Shown here one piece after another: positions 26,991 through 37,792 of a DNA stretch of 64,000 nt. Below the pieces are notes generated by a model. It saw nothing but the letters and a program-made list of their open reading frames with translations, was not told where the DNA came from and searched no databases. Position 1 is the stretch's first letter, and the number at the start of each line of letters is the position of its first letter. Made by a program: the position numbers and the translations under genes. The stretch covers positions 1 through 64,000 of the forward strand of contig JADJLO010000022.1 of NCBI GenBank assembly GCA_016710075.1, in the 5' to 3' direction. Source of the DNA: Acidobacteriota bacterium (lineage in GTDB: Bacteria; Acidobacteriota; Blastocatellia; RBC074).

Positions 26991-27045
26991 GTTTATCAAC
27001 TCTCCAGATTAAATCTTTAAATGCAGTAAAATTATCCCGGCGGTC

Positions 27046-27182
27046 AGTTCAAAGTCTAAAGTCTAAAGTCTAAAGTTTAAAGTTTAAAGTTCAAAGTCGT
27101 GGGTAAAACAGAGCAAATATGTTACCCACGACTTTAAACTTTAGACTTTAAACTTTGAACTTTAGACTTTGGACTTTGAACT
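27046..27182. repeat. long inverted pair of heptamer arrays
   Basis: Left arm 27046-27098 has seven AAAGTYY units; right arm 27131-27182 has seven ACTTTRR units. The inner ends carry CGTGGGTAA and TTACCCACG, which pair perfectly around a loop of about 14 bases (27108-27120). The arms keep a strict seven-base period while the last two bases of each unit vary only among purines (AA, GA, AG, GG). A stem of about 60 bp with mismatches or G-U pairs is therefore possible. It lies between the start of the M16 gene and the end of the PHP phosphatase gene, both on the minus strand, and could end transcription of the latter. Confidence 0.85.
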
Positions 27183-27191
27183 CTTTCGGCC

Positions 27192-28016
27192 TCATCTCCA
27201 GAATGTAAACCAGCTTTTCTTCGCCCTTCGACCAAGCAAGGCGTCGATATCGGGATCGGGCTGACAGGGTATCACTTGATCATTAATGAGAGCTTCCGGG
27301 TTTTCCTCAACCATGGAGCGCGCATAATCCTCGCCAACCCAGTCTGCGGCGATGGCTGCTGCGGAAGAGAGCACCGGGCGGCGCCTGTCGTTGTGATGCG
27401 CATCGGTGGCGATGAAATGCGCCAGTCCCGCCTCGATTATCTTCTTGGCGGAGAGGTAGGGCTCCTGCCCGAAGCTCTTGGTGATGCTGCCGGCATCGAT
27501 CTGGGCGAATGCTCCGCGCTCGATGAGCTCAGCGATAATCCTTGGATGCTGTTGAATCTTCAGATTTCTTTCAGGATGCGCAATGACCGGGGTTATCCCT
27601 GCATTGAGTATCTGAAATATCGTCACTTCAATATTGGGCGGGATGGCCTGAAACGGGAATTCCAGAAGCATGTATGATGATCCGTTCAGCTTTATTCTGG
27701 TATGAGGGTTTTCCGCCTCCTGGAAAATCTCGTAGCTGTAACGGACCTCACCGCCTGGAAGGATGTCGACACACCGATCGCTGGCTTCCAGCACCATCTC
27801 GATTTTTCGGTTGATGGTATCTTTATCAGGCGTCTCGTGAACCCCGTCAAACATGTGAGGTGTCGCCACGATCGTCTTTATCCCGTCGGCGGCCGCCGAC
27901 CTGCACATCGACACTGACTCTTCCAGAGACTCTGATCCATCATCCGTTTCAGGAAGTATGTGACAATGAATGTCTACCATCTTGCTCGATTTAAATATTT
28001 CTGACGAAACGGGCAT
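27192..28016 (-). CDS. PHP-domain protein-tyrosine phosphatase, CpsB/YwqE-like
   Basis: 274 residues from ATG 28016; the in-frame ATG at 27980 (MVDIHCH) is also possible. The PHP-family metal motif DIHCHILPETDDG stands at the beginning, with ATPHMFDG, a HPERN stretch in the middle and ATDAHHNDRRRP near residue 224. These residues bind the metal cluster that removes phosphate from tyrosine-phosphorylated proteins. In Gram-positives CpsB/YwqE controls capsule or exopolysaccharide export through a BY-kinase; in Acidobacteriota the same family is common near polysaccharide loci. No BY-kinase is in this window. It seems to be transcribed alone, from a long noncoding region upstream. Confidence 0.88.
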   Translation of the reverse strand: MPVSSEIFKSSKMVDIHCHILPETDDGSESLEESVSMCRSAAADGIKTIVATPHMFDGVHETPDKDTINRKIEMVLEASDRCVDILPGGEVRYSYEIFQEAENPHTRIKLNGSSYMLLEFPFQAIPPNIEVTIFQILNAGITPVIAHPERNLKIQQHPRIIAELIERGAFAQIDAGSITKSFGQEPYLSAKKIIEAGLAHFIATDAHHNDRRRPVLSSAAAIAADWVGEDYARSMVEENPEALINDQVIPCQPDPDIDALLGRRAKKSWFTFWR

Positions 28017-28200
28017 TCAATCCATACCTTTCAATCGCAGTTTTCTCGGGAAGCGTATTATCATGCAAGAACAGCAAACGTTGGGATGGCATTATCTTTC
28101 ATCGAGACAATCCGTTCAAGTATAGATATCACTTTCTCCCTTGCGGAAAGATCCTTCAATTTTACTGAAACTAACGGATTTTGCGGTTAAGACGGTATTT

Positions 28201-28350
28201 TATCGCCAAGAACGCCAAGAGGGCCAAGAACGCCAAAACGAAAATAGCCTGAATGTGCTATTTCCCGCGAAAATGTCAAATATGGAGCAATTACTGAATC
28301 CCCCCATTTATTTCTTGGCGTTCTTGGCCCTCTTGGCGTTCTTGGCGATA
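28201..28350. repeat. 36-bp perfect inverted repeat made of 9-mer units
   Basis: 28201-28236 is perfectly complementary to 28315-28350, with a 78-base spacer. Each arm is built from 9-base units of the kind TTCTTGGCG, TTCTTGGCC, CTCTTGGCG. It lies in a 931-base gap (28017-28947) between two divergent genes. The rest of the gap shows no gene I can support; the short frames reading FLAFLALLAFLA are a by-product of the repeat. Confidence 0.85.
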
Positions 28351-28947
28351 AAAAATCACGTTATATCCACGAACAGAGTTTTTCAGTTCCAACCTGCAAG
28401 CGACTTTCCGCAAATACAATAAATTTGTCATTTCGATTCGATTTTTTATAAACGAACCGGTCACATGTATCATATAGCAACACCAATATCGCAAAAATAC
28501 CTAAAAACCCCATTTTGACCCGCCTGCCGGCATATTCAACTTGTAAAATTGACATTTTGACAGTAAACTCCCGCATTAAACACAGGATATGTTTCATATC
28601 TGATATCACCCTCTGTAGCAGGAAGATTCACTTGATTAAACCTCAAACTTCCAATTACAGCAGAGTAAGGACTTAGGGCGATACCATCAATAAAGCCAGG
28701 ATTTTTTGTTCATCACGACAGACGAAATCAGGGTTTTGGCCTGCAAAATGCATGTACAGTAACAAATACCTGATTTTCTTAATAAAGAAATGACTCAAGT
28801 CCTAACCGGGGCGGCTGAAGTTAAGGAAGATAAAGCGGAGTTCCGGGAAGTACGCTAAGGAAAAGGTATTACAAGAGTTCTAGTTAATGGTGTGCGTTTT
28901 TCGGTGTGACAAGACGCACGAGTAAAATGGAAATATCGAGGAGAGCT

Positions 28948-30987
<2,040 letters not shown>

Positions 30988-31037
30988 ATCATCCAACCTT
31001 CCCCGTTTTTGATTTTATCAAGCCGGTGAAATAAAAG

Positions 31038-31072
31038 CGGCTGCTGGCAGGTGATGCCGGCAGCCGTTTTTT
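31038..31072 (+). terminator. intrinsic terminator of the radical SAM gene
   Basis: CGGCTGCTGGCA (31038-31049) pairs with TGCCGGCAGCCG (31055-31066), followed by TTTTTT (31067-31072). One mismatch or bulge only. Confidence 0.9.
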
Positions 31073-31122
31073 CTTTGCCGGGGAAGTCCATGGTTCAAGG
31101 TCATTAGACTTTAAAGTTCTAA

Positions 31123-34100
31123 TCACCTGCTGAGCAGAACCACATCGGAGACCTTCGCCCCCCGGGTGACAACAAGATTTTTTCCATCAGGGGACCAGTT
31201 GAATGAAAAGATTCTGCCTTCACGGAAATCCGTCAATTGGCGGGCTCTCTGACCGGAGAGAGGTTGAGACCAGATTTCGGATGCGCCTGAACGATCGTCG
31301 ACAAAGGTGATGGCGGCGCCGCCTTGAGCCCATCTGATAAGACCGCCGGCTGTCGTTGGAAGGTCAAAGGTCCTGACGGGCTTCAACCGGTCGGCAGTGA
31401 CCACAACGATACCGGATCGCTCCGGTGGATTGGCTGAGAGCCGGTAGGCCAGAAACTTGCCGTCGGGCGAGGGCACGGGTGAGCCGGCATTTCCGGCACT
31501 GGTTAATTGCTCGGGCGCTCTGCCGCCTTCCACTCCTACCTTCCAGATGGTCCAGTTTCCGCCGGTTCGGGATTCGTAGTAGATGGTTTTCCCATCGCTT
31601 GAGAGCGCAGGCCAGTTGTCGATTTCACCGTATGTGAGCTGAACCGAGTTACTTTCATCCAGATCCGACCGCCAGATATTGAGCCGCCCACTTCTGGATG
31701 AGAGCGTAATCAGATTTCTGCCGTCAGGTGTGATCAAGGGGACGAGGTTCTTCAGGTCCCGGGTGGTTAGTTGTTGAGCCTGAACTTCTCCGGAAATAAT
31801 CCAGATTTCACGCTTGCCGCCGGTATCTGAATCGGTGATGATCCTGCCGTCCGGCATCCATGATGGCGTGTAATACCTGCCGGATCCGAATGTAATCTGA
31901 CGTGGCAGGGGTGGGCGGGGTGGGCGGGGTGGGCGGGGTGGCAGGATCCACTCTGACGAAACTGCAGCAGGTACCAGCCAGATATTCAAAGGATCCTCGA
32001 CCTGAACGGTTGCAATTGTTTTACCGTCGGCGGCGACGCTCAGACCGTAATAGCGGTTGAGGTCATTGGTGACATGCCTTGCCTGGCCATCATCGGTGAC
32101 ACACCAGATCTGATCGCGTCGATCATGCATGTCACCGATGACCAGCAGTCCCCCGTATTCGCTGCTCCATGCCATCTCTCCTATATTGCGCAACTCATCT
32201 GATGACATCCGGCTGATATTGCCGTCCGAAACATTGACCGTCACCAGGCTTTGATAATTCCTGCCGTCATTGTTCTTCTCATTAACGCCGCAGGCGATGC
32301 GCTCGTCATCAGGCGACCAGGCAAATCCTGCATTGAGAAAGCCGGCCGGCTCTTTTCTCACGGCAAGCCTGCGTTCGCGCCAGCTTTCCAGATCGGCAAT
32401 GAAGAGCGCCGTCCCCTCTCCCTCAAGATGCCTGAAGAATGCCATAAAACGCCCATTCGACGAGAAAGCGAAGCGCGAGTTAATATTGGATATCAGTTTT
32501 TCAGGCTTGCCGCCAGAAATCGGGATGCGATAGAGGGTCGGAGGAGCCTCGTTTCGCCGGTCTTTAATGATGTAGTAAAGATGGCTTCCATTCGGCGGAA
32601 AGGTAAGGCTGAAGAAGGATGCCGTCGAGGCAGGTATTATCTCGACCGCGCCGGCTGTACTCACATGACGAAGCCACAGCCCCTCACGCCCTGCATCATC
32701 GGCCTGGCTGTAGGCTACATAATTCCCATCGGGCGAAATAGTAGTGATACCGATGCGGCCGGAGTTTGTCATACGATTGATCCGGATATTCTCGAACGAA
32801 TTGAAATTCTCAGCCCTCCAGTTGTCGTAAAAAATCAGAGCGAGAATCAAAGCGATCACCACGGAAGTCAGCAGAAAGAAGAGATTGAACCTGTTTTTTC
32901 TGAGCCTCTCTCCAACTGATGGCACGATTATTTCAGGCCGGAACTCGGCGGGATCCAGTTCCGTTGTGTCGCGACTTATTTCGGCAGTGACATTGTGTCC
33001 GGAAGGCTCATCCTTGAGATTCAAGGGTGGGGAATCGGTCGACTCTTGCACGGGAGGCGAGATCTCGATCCTGCTGGATACGACAGCATTGGCGGAGTCG
33101 CTCCTCGACTGGCGCGATCTGACCGCCAGGTCATGCCGGAGCTCACTCAGGTCATGCATGAGCTCATTCATGGTTGAATAACGGCGGTCACGCTCTTTAT
33201 CCAAAGCCCTCGAAATAATTCGCTGCAGTTCGGCCGGCGCATCGGGCAGGAACCCGGCAACCGGTTGTGGCTCGCGACTCAGAATGGAATCAAGAATCTC
33301 GCTCGTCGTCAAACCTGTGAACGGTTTGCGCCCGGTTATCATTTCATATAGCACTATGCCCAAACTGAAGATATCCGTTCTCTGATCCACCTCGCCGCCC
33401 CTCGCCTGCTCGGGGCTCATGTAGCTGACAGTTCCAAGAACGATTCCCGGAACGTTGCCTGGAAAAGCCTTCCCACTCTTGCCGGATTCATCAAATGATT
33501 CGGATAATTTGGCCAGACCAAAATCGAGCACTTTTACATAACCATCGCCGCGGACCATGATATTTTCAGGTTTGATGTCGCGATGAATGATACCCGCCTG
33601 ATGCGCTGCGCCGAGAGCGCCGGCCAGTTGCATGGTGATCTCAAGGATGCGGTGAAGCTTCAAAGGCCGGCCCGTTTCAGCTCCCGCTATCAGCGTGCGA
33701 AGCGTCCGTCCTTCGATGTATTCCGAGATGATGCATGGAGCGGAGTCGAACTCGCCGACTTCGTAAATGGTGACGATATTCGGATGATTCAGAGCCGATA
33801 CCGCGCGAGCCTCTTGCCGGAAGCGCTGAACCTTCTCTTCAGTTTGATGAAAGTCGTGTCTCAGAAGCTTCAGCGCGACGGGCCTGCCAAGCCTCAAATC
33901 CCTCGCCAGATAGACCTCGCCCATCCCTCCTCGCCCGATCGGCGACTCAACCTTGTAGAACCCAATCTGCTTTCCTGTAAGAATAAAGGGCGCCTCAACC
34001 GGTGAGGTGCCGGCATTAGATTCGACCTCGGGCGATTCGACCTCGGGAAGCTCCGGGTTGTATGTCGCCGGCGGTATTTTTTCGATTATCGTTTGTTCAA

Positions 34101-34305
34101 TTTGTGATCCGGCAGCCATGTCTGGATTGTCTGCCGCCACCTTGAACGCCGGACTGAGAATGCCCGACAACTCTATCTCCTCTGTCACAGGCGTCAGAAA
34201 GATATACTCCGCTTCATGACTGCCAGTAGAGTCCTGATGGCCGCCGGTCTCACGCCTCATGACGTAACCCGCTACAGAATTGTCGTACTCCAGTTCGATG
34301 CTCAT
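31123..34305 (-). CDS. Ser/Thr kinase-TM-TolB/WD40-like propeller receptor
   Basis: 1060 residues from ATG 34305 behind AAAGGATCG. A 110-residue variable N-terminus precedes a complete Hanks kinase: GRGGMGEVYL at 124-133, K146, HRDIKPEN at 241-248 and DFG at 261-263, with SPEQ in the activation segment. One membrane helix lies near 478-500. The remaining 550 residues are two sets of PD40/TolB-like propeller repeats (ISPDGNYVAYS, SWMPDGRIITDSD, SWSPDGKNLVVT). Kinase-propeller receptors of this build are a hallmark of Acidobacteriota; the propeller is expected outside the membrane. A stretch PPRPPRPPRPP between the two propeller halves comes from a 9-base tandem repeat. Alone on its strand here; substrates unknown. 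Confidence 0.9.
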   Translation of the reverse strand: MSIELEYDNSVAGYVMRRETGGHQDSTGSHEAEYIFLTPVTEEIELSGILSPAFKVAADNPDMAAGSQIEQTIIEKIPPATYNPELPEVESPEVESNAGTSPVEAPFILTGKQIGFYKVESPIGRGGMGEVYLARDLRLGRPVALKLLRHDFHQTEEKVQRFRQEARAVSALNHPNIVTIYEVGEFDSAPCIISEYIEGRTLRTLIAGAETGRPLKLHRILEITMQLAGALGAAHQAGIIHRDIKPENIMVRGDGYVKVLDFGLAKLSESFDESGKSGKAFPGNVPGIVLGTVSYMSPEQARGGEVDQRTDIFSLGIVLYEMITGRKPFTGLTTSEILDSILSREPQPVAGFLPDAPAELQRIISRALDKERDRRYSTMNELMHDLSELRHDLAVRSRQSRSDSANAVVSSRIEISPPVQESTDSPPLNLKDEPSGHNVTAEISRDTTELDPAEFRPEIIVPSVGERLRKNRFNLFFLLTSVVIALILALIFYDNWRAENFNSFENIRINRMTNSGRIGITTISPDGNYVAYSQADDAGREGLWLRHVSTAGAVEIIPASTASFFSLTFPPNGSHLYYIIKDRRNEAPPTLYRIPISGGKPEKLISNINSRFAFSSNGRFMAFFRHLEGEGTALFIADLESWRERRLAVRKEPAGFLNAGFAWSPDDERIACGVNEKNNDGRNYQSLVTVNVSDGNISRMSSDELRNIGEMAWSSEYGGLLVIGDMHDRRDQIWCVTDDGQARHVTNDLNRYYGLSVAADGKTIATVQVEDPLNIWLVPAAVSSEWILPPRPPRPPRPPLPRQITFGSGRYYTPSWMPDGRIITDSDTGGKREIWIISGEVQAQQLTTRDLKNLVPLITPDGRNLITLSSRSGRLNIWRSDLDESNSVQLTYGEIDNWPALSSDGKTIYYESRTGGNWTIWKVGVEGGRAPEQLTSAGNAGSPVPSPDGKFLAYRLSANPPERSGIVVVTADRLKPVRTFDLPTTAGGLIRWAQGGAAITFVDDRSGASEIWSQPLSGQRARQLTDFREGRIFSFNWSPDGKNLVVTRGAKVSDVVLLSR
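31908..31941 (+). repeat. 9-base G-rich tandem repeat inside the kinase-propeller gene
   Basis: Three exact copies of GGGGTGGGC plus a partial fourth, with eight G-runs in 34 bases. On the minus (coding) strand it gives Pro-Pro-Arg repeats. The plus strand could form a G-quadruplex. Confidence 0.85.
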
Positions 34306-34580
34306 CGATCCTTTATTCTGATACGACCAGAATCAACTATCCGGGGGGCAGTCCGTAGCTAAATAAATTTAAAGCTTTGATGAAAAAGTAGAATGCCATC
34401 CACTCCTGAATGAAGTAGAGCTTAAGGCTAACTGATTAACGGGGTGGCGAGATTATATATTAATCACCGGAAATAACCACCTCACCCGGATCATTTTTTC
34501 CTTGTGGTAAAAAGGAATAAACCCGATCATGCCTTCCATCAAATTCAGCAAAGAAAAAAAGGCGGAATCGGAAAAAAATC

Positions 34581-37251
34581 ATGACAGCGGAAGAATTGAG
34601 ATTGCAGCAGGCCGGAAGCAGGCAGAAACACTGGAAGAGGTGGGGCCCATATTTGAGCGAGCGTGCATGGGGCACAGTTCGCGAGGATTATTCCAGGGAT
34701 GGTTCCGCATGGGACTCCTTCCCTTTCAGCCACTCCCGCTCAAGGGCCTACCGGTGGAATGAAGACGGGATCGGCGGCATATCCGATCGCCACCAGTTGT
34801 GCTGCTTCGCCATCGCCTTATGGAACGGGAAAGATCCAATTCTCAAGGAACGTCTCTTCGGACTCACCGGGCCGCAGGGCAACCACGGGGAGGACGTCAA
34901 GGAATACTATTTCTATCTCGATTCGACTCCAACCCACTCATATATGAAGTTCCTCTACAAATATCCCCAGGCTGAATTTCCCTACGAGCGCCTGATTGAA
35001 GAGACTCGGCGCAGGAATCGCCATGATTTTGAATACGAACTCCTCGACACGGGTGTGTTCAACGATGACAGATATTTTGATGTATTCGTCGAATATGCCA
35101 AGGCGGATATTGAAGACATCCTCATCAGAATCACAGCGGTCAATCGTGGTCCTGTGGAAGCGTCACTTGATTTAATCCCGACCGTCTGGTTTCGGAATAC
35201 ATGGGCATGGGGCATAGATGAAAGAAGACCGCGGATGCGGCTGGAAGATCTGCCGATAAGCGGGTCGGCAATCAGGGTGAGGCATTTCGATCTTCCGATG
35301 AGATGGCTCATCTGCGAGGGCAAACCGGAAATTCTCTTCACCGAAAACGAGACCAATCTGCATCGGCTTTATGGCGCCGATAATGAATCGGTCTATGGCT
35401 CACCGTACGTTAAGGACGGAATCAACGATTACATCGTCAACGGAGATAAGGGTGCGGTCAATCCGCTTAAGATCGGGACCAAAGCCGGGGTAAGGTATCG
35501 TCTGAATATCGCTGCCGGATCCACAGCCACATTGAAATTACGCCTCACGACCAATGAGCCGTCGGCGACTGCTCTGGGCAATGAATTCGACGAGATCTTC
35601 TCGACTCGCAGCAGTGAAGCTGACGAGTTTTACAACAGACTCTCGCCACCCCAGGCCAGCCAGGACGTGATCAGAGTGCAGCGACAGGCTTTCGCCGGCA
35701 TGCTCTGGAGCAAGCAGTTTTATAACTACGATATCAGGCGCTGGCTCCGCGGAGATCCCGCCATGCCGGCCCCCCCAGATTCGAGGCTCACCGGCAGAAA
35801 CAGCGAATGGAAGCACCTTCTGAATGAAGATATCATCTCGATGCCTGATAAATGGGAGTATCCATGGTATGCGGCATGGGATCTGGCTTTTCATTGCATC
35901 CCTCTGGCACTGGTCGATCCCGACTTCGCCAAAGATCAACTGATTCTGCTTCTCAGAGAATGGTATATGCACCCAAACGGCCAGCTCCCTGCTTACGAAT
36001 GGGCCTTCGGTGCCGTCAACCCGCCGGTTCATGCATGGGCCGTGATGGCGCGTCTACAAGATCGAGCAGAAACATTTCGGAAAATCCGATCGCAGGTTTC
36101 TCGAGCGCATCTTCCATAAACTGATGCTCAATTTCACCTGGTGGGTGAACCGCAAGGACGAACAGGGAAACAACATCTTCGAAGGAGGATTTCTCGGGCT
36201 CGACAACATAGGGGTCTTCGACAGGAGCTCAAAACTCCCGACCGGCGGTCATCTGGAACAATCGGATGCCACCAGTTGGATGGGCATGTACTGCCTCAAT
36301 ATGATGATGATCGCGCTCGAACTGGCAAAGGAGAACTCTGTCTACGAAGACGTCGCCTCAAAATTCCTTGAGCATTTCGTCTATATTTCACGGGCGATGA
36401 ACAACATCGGTGGCCAGGGCATTGAGCTCTGGGACAGACGTGACGGCTTCTATTACGACGTGCTTCATCTGCCGGACGGTAAGAGCTTCCCCATGCGCGT
36501 GAGATCGATGGTCGGACTCATCCCCCTCTTCGCCGTCGAGACTCTTGAATCCGAACTGATCGATAACTTCCCCGGATTCAAACGGCGAATGCAGTGGTTC
36601 ATCGACAATCTCCCGGAATTCTCGGATTTCATTGAGACTCAAACCACCCCCACCAATGTCCGCCGATTCCTCTCGCTCGTCAATCGCAGCAGACTCCGCT
36701 CCATTCTCGGCTACCTGCTCGATGAGAATGAATTCTTCTCTCCTAATGGAATTCGCTCATTGTCCCGCTACCATCATAATCACCCTTACATCATGACAGT
36801 CGACGGCGTCGAGCACAGAGTCGATTATGAACCCGCCGAATCACAAACATCTCTCTTCGGCGGCAATTCAAACTGGCGCGGCCCCGTATGGTTTCCCGTG
36901 AATTTCCTGATCATCGAATCCTTGCAGAAATTTCATCATTTCCTCGGTGATGATTTTGTCACCGAATGCCCCACTCGCTCAGGACAAACAATGAACCTCT
37001 GGCAGGTCAGTCTTGAACTCTCCAGAAGGTTGATAGAGATTTTCCTGCAGAATCAGACCGGTCACAGACCACTCTATGGCGGCACTGAAAAATTTCAGAC
37101 GGATGAAAACTGGCGCAATTACCTGCTGTTTTATGAATACTTCCACGGTGAGAACGGGGCCGGACTCGGCGCAAGTCACCAGACAGGCTGGACCGGACTG
37201 GCTGCCAAGCTGATCTCTCAGGTCTATGGTAATTCCGGTTCCGATGACTAA
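34581..37251 (+). CDS. GH63/MGH1-type glucosidase, frameshifted
   Basis: The ATG at 34581 is about 20 residues before the family's start WKRWGPYLSERAWGTVRED. The first part (513 residues) contains AYRWNEDGIGGISDRHQ, GNHGEDVKEYYFYLDS and TPTHSYMKFLYKYP, and ends in the (alpha/alpha)6 catalytic domain with WEYPWYAAWDLAFH. The frame then slips near 36048-36054 (GCGCGTC), where two missing bases would give ARVYKIEQKHF and continue to MLNFTWWVNRKDEQGN and NLWQVSLELSRRLIEI. The corrected length is about 890, usual for this family. These enzymes remove terminal glucose from oligosaccharides. No signal peptide, so cytoplasmic. The stop overlaps the convergent YtxJ-like stop by a few bases. Confidence 0.83.
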
Positions 37252-37601
37252 AGAGAGAGATTCTTCAAAGCGTCCAGCAGCAAGCCTTTCTTCAAGGCCA
37301 TGTGTGAATCGCTCCAGATAGCTTTCCCCTTGTTTACAAGTATCGCCTGAGGCGATTCATGCCGGATGCCGGTCAATCTTTCCAGTTCATCACTCGCTTC
37401 ACGAGAATTCTGAACGACAATTACATAGTTGCCGACACTCGCACTCTCGGGAGTATCCAGATATTTCTGAAATTCATCGAATGCACGGTTGCTGATTCCA
37501 CAGCTGTTGCTGTGCTTGAAGATGAGCAAGGGATGCTCACGGGTCGATCTGATCAATTCTTCAAGCTTCGTTTTTGATTCTATTTCCTGATATGTGGTCA
37601 T
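37248..37601 (-). CDS. ytxJ: YtxJ-like monothiol bacilliredoxin
   Basis: 117 residues from ATG 37601. A thioredoxin-like fold is suggested, with LLIFKHSNSCGISNRA near 25-40 and the single cysteine C34 in the active-site place, then YVIVVQNSREAS and a cis-proline-like SPQAILV. The fit is to YtxJ (BrxC), which removes bacillithiol from protein thiols in Bacillus. Its presence suggests the cell uses bacillithiol or a related low-molecular thiol. That agrees with the YpdA-like domain encoded near 17.2-18.9 kb. The last bases overlap the 3' end of the convergent GH63 gene; no other neighbour on this strand is close. Confidence 0.85.
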   Translation of the reverse strand: MTTYQEIESKTKLEELIRSTREHPLLIFKHSNSCGISNRAFDEFQKYLDTPESASVGNYVIVVQNSREASDELERLTGIRHESPQAILVNKGKAIWSDSHMALKKGLLLDALKNLSL

Positions 37602-37690
37602 ATTTTCCCCGCTTTAAATCTCCTCAAATAAGAATATAAAGCATCATGCAAATTGTTTTCGTTATTGCGGCGGAAAGTTCAAATTTTGAT

Positions 37691-37725
37691 TAAAAAAGGC
37701 CGCTGATCGGGAAGACCAGCGGCCT
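37691..37725 (-). terminator. intrinsic terminator of the secreted Sdr-B-like gene
   Basis: On the minus strand AGGCCGCTG pairs with CAGCGGCCT (37697-37705 with 37717-37725) and is followed by TTTTTT (A-run at 37692-37697 on the plus strand). It lies about 70 bases behind the gene's stop. Confidence 0.85.
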
Positions 37726-37792
37726 GAGTTACAGCGATATCTGTATAATTGCGCGCCTTAAACCGTCAGGTCATGAGCGCGCGAAATACTTT

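Noticed and set aside
27046..27182. Heptamer arrays as a CRISPR array
   Set aside because: Units are seven bases with no spacers and no cas genes are near.
28141..28494. Small proteins reading FLAFLALLAFLA or RQERQEGQERQ
   Set aside because: They arise from translation of the 9-base inverted repeats and lack ribosome sites.
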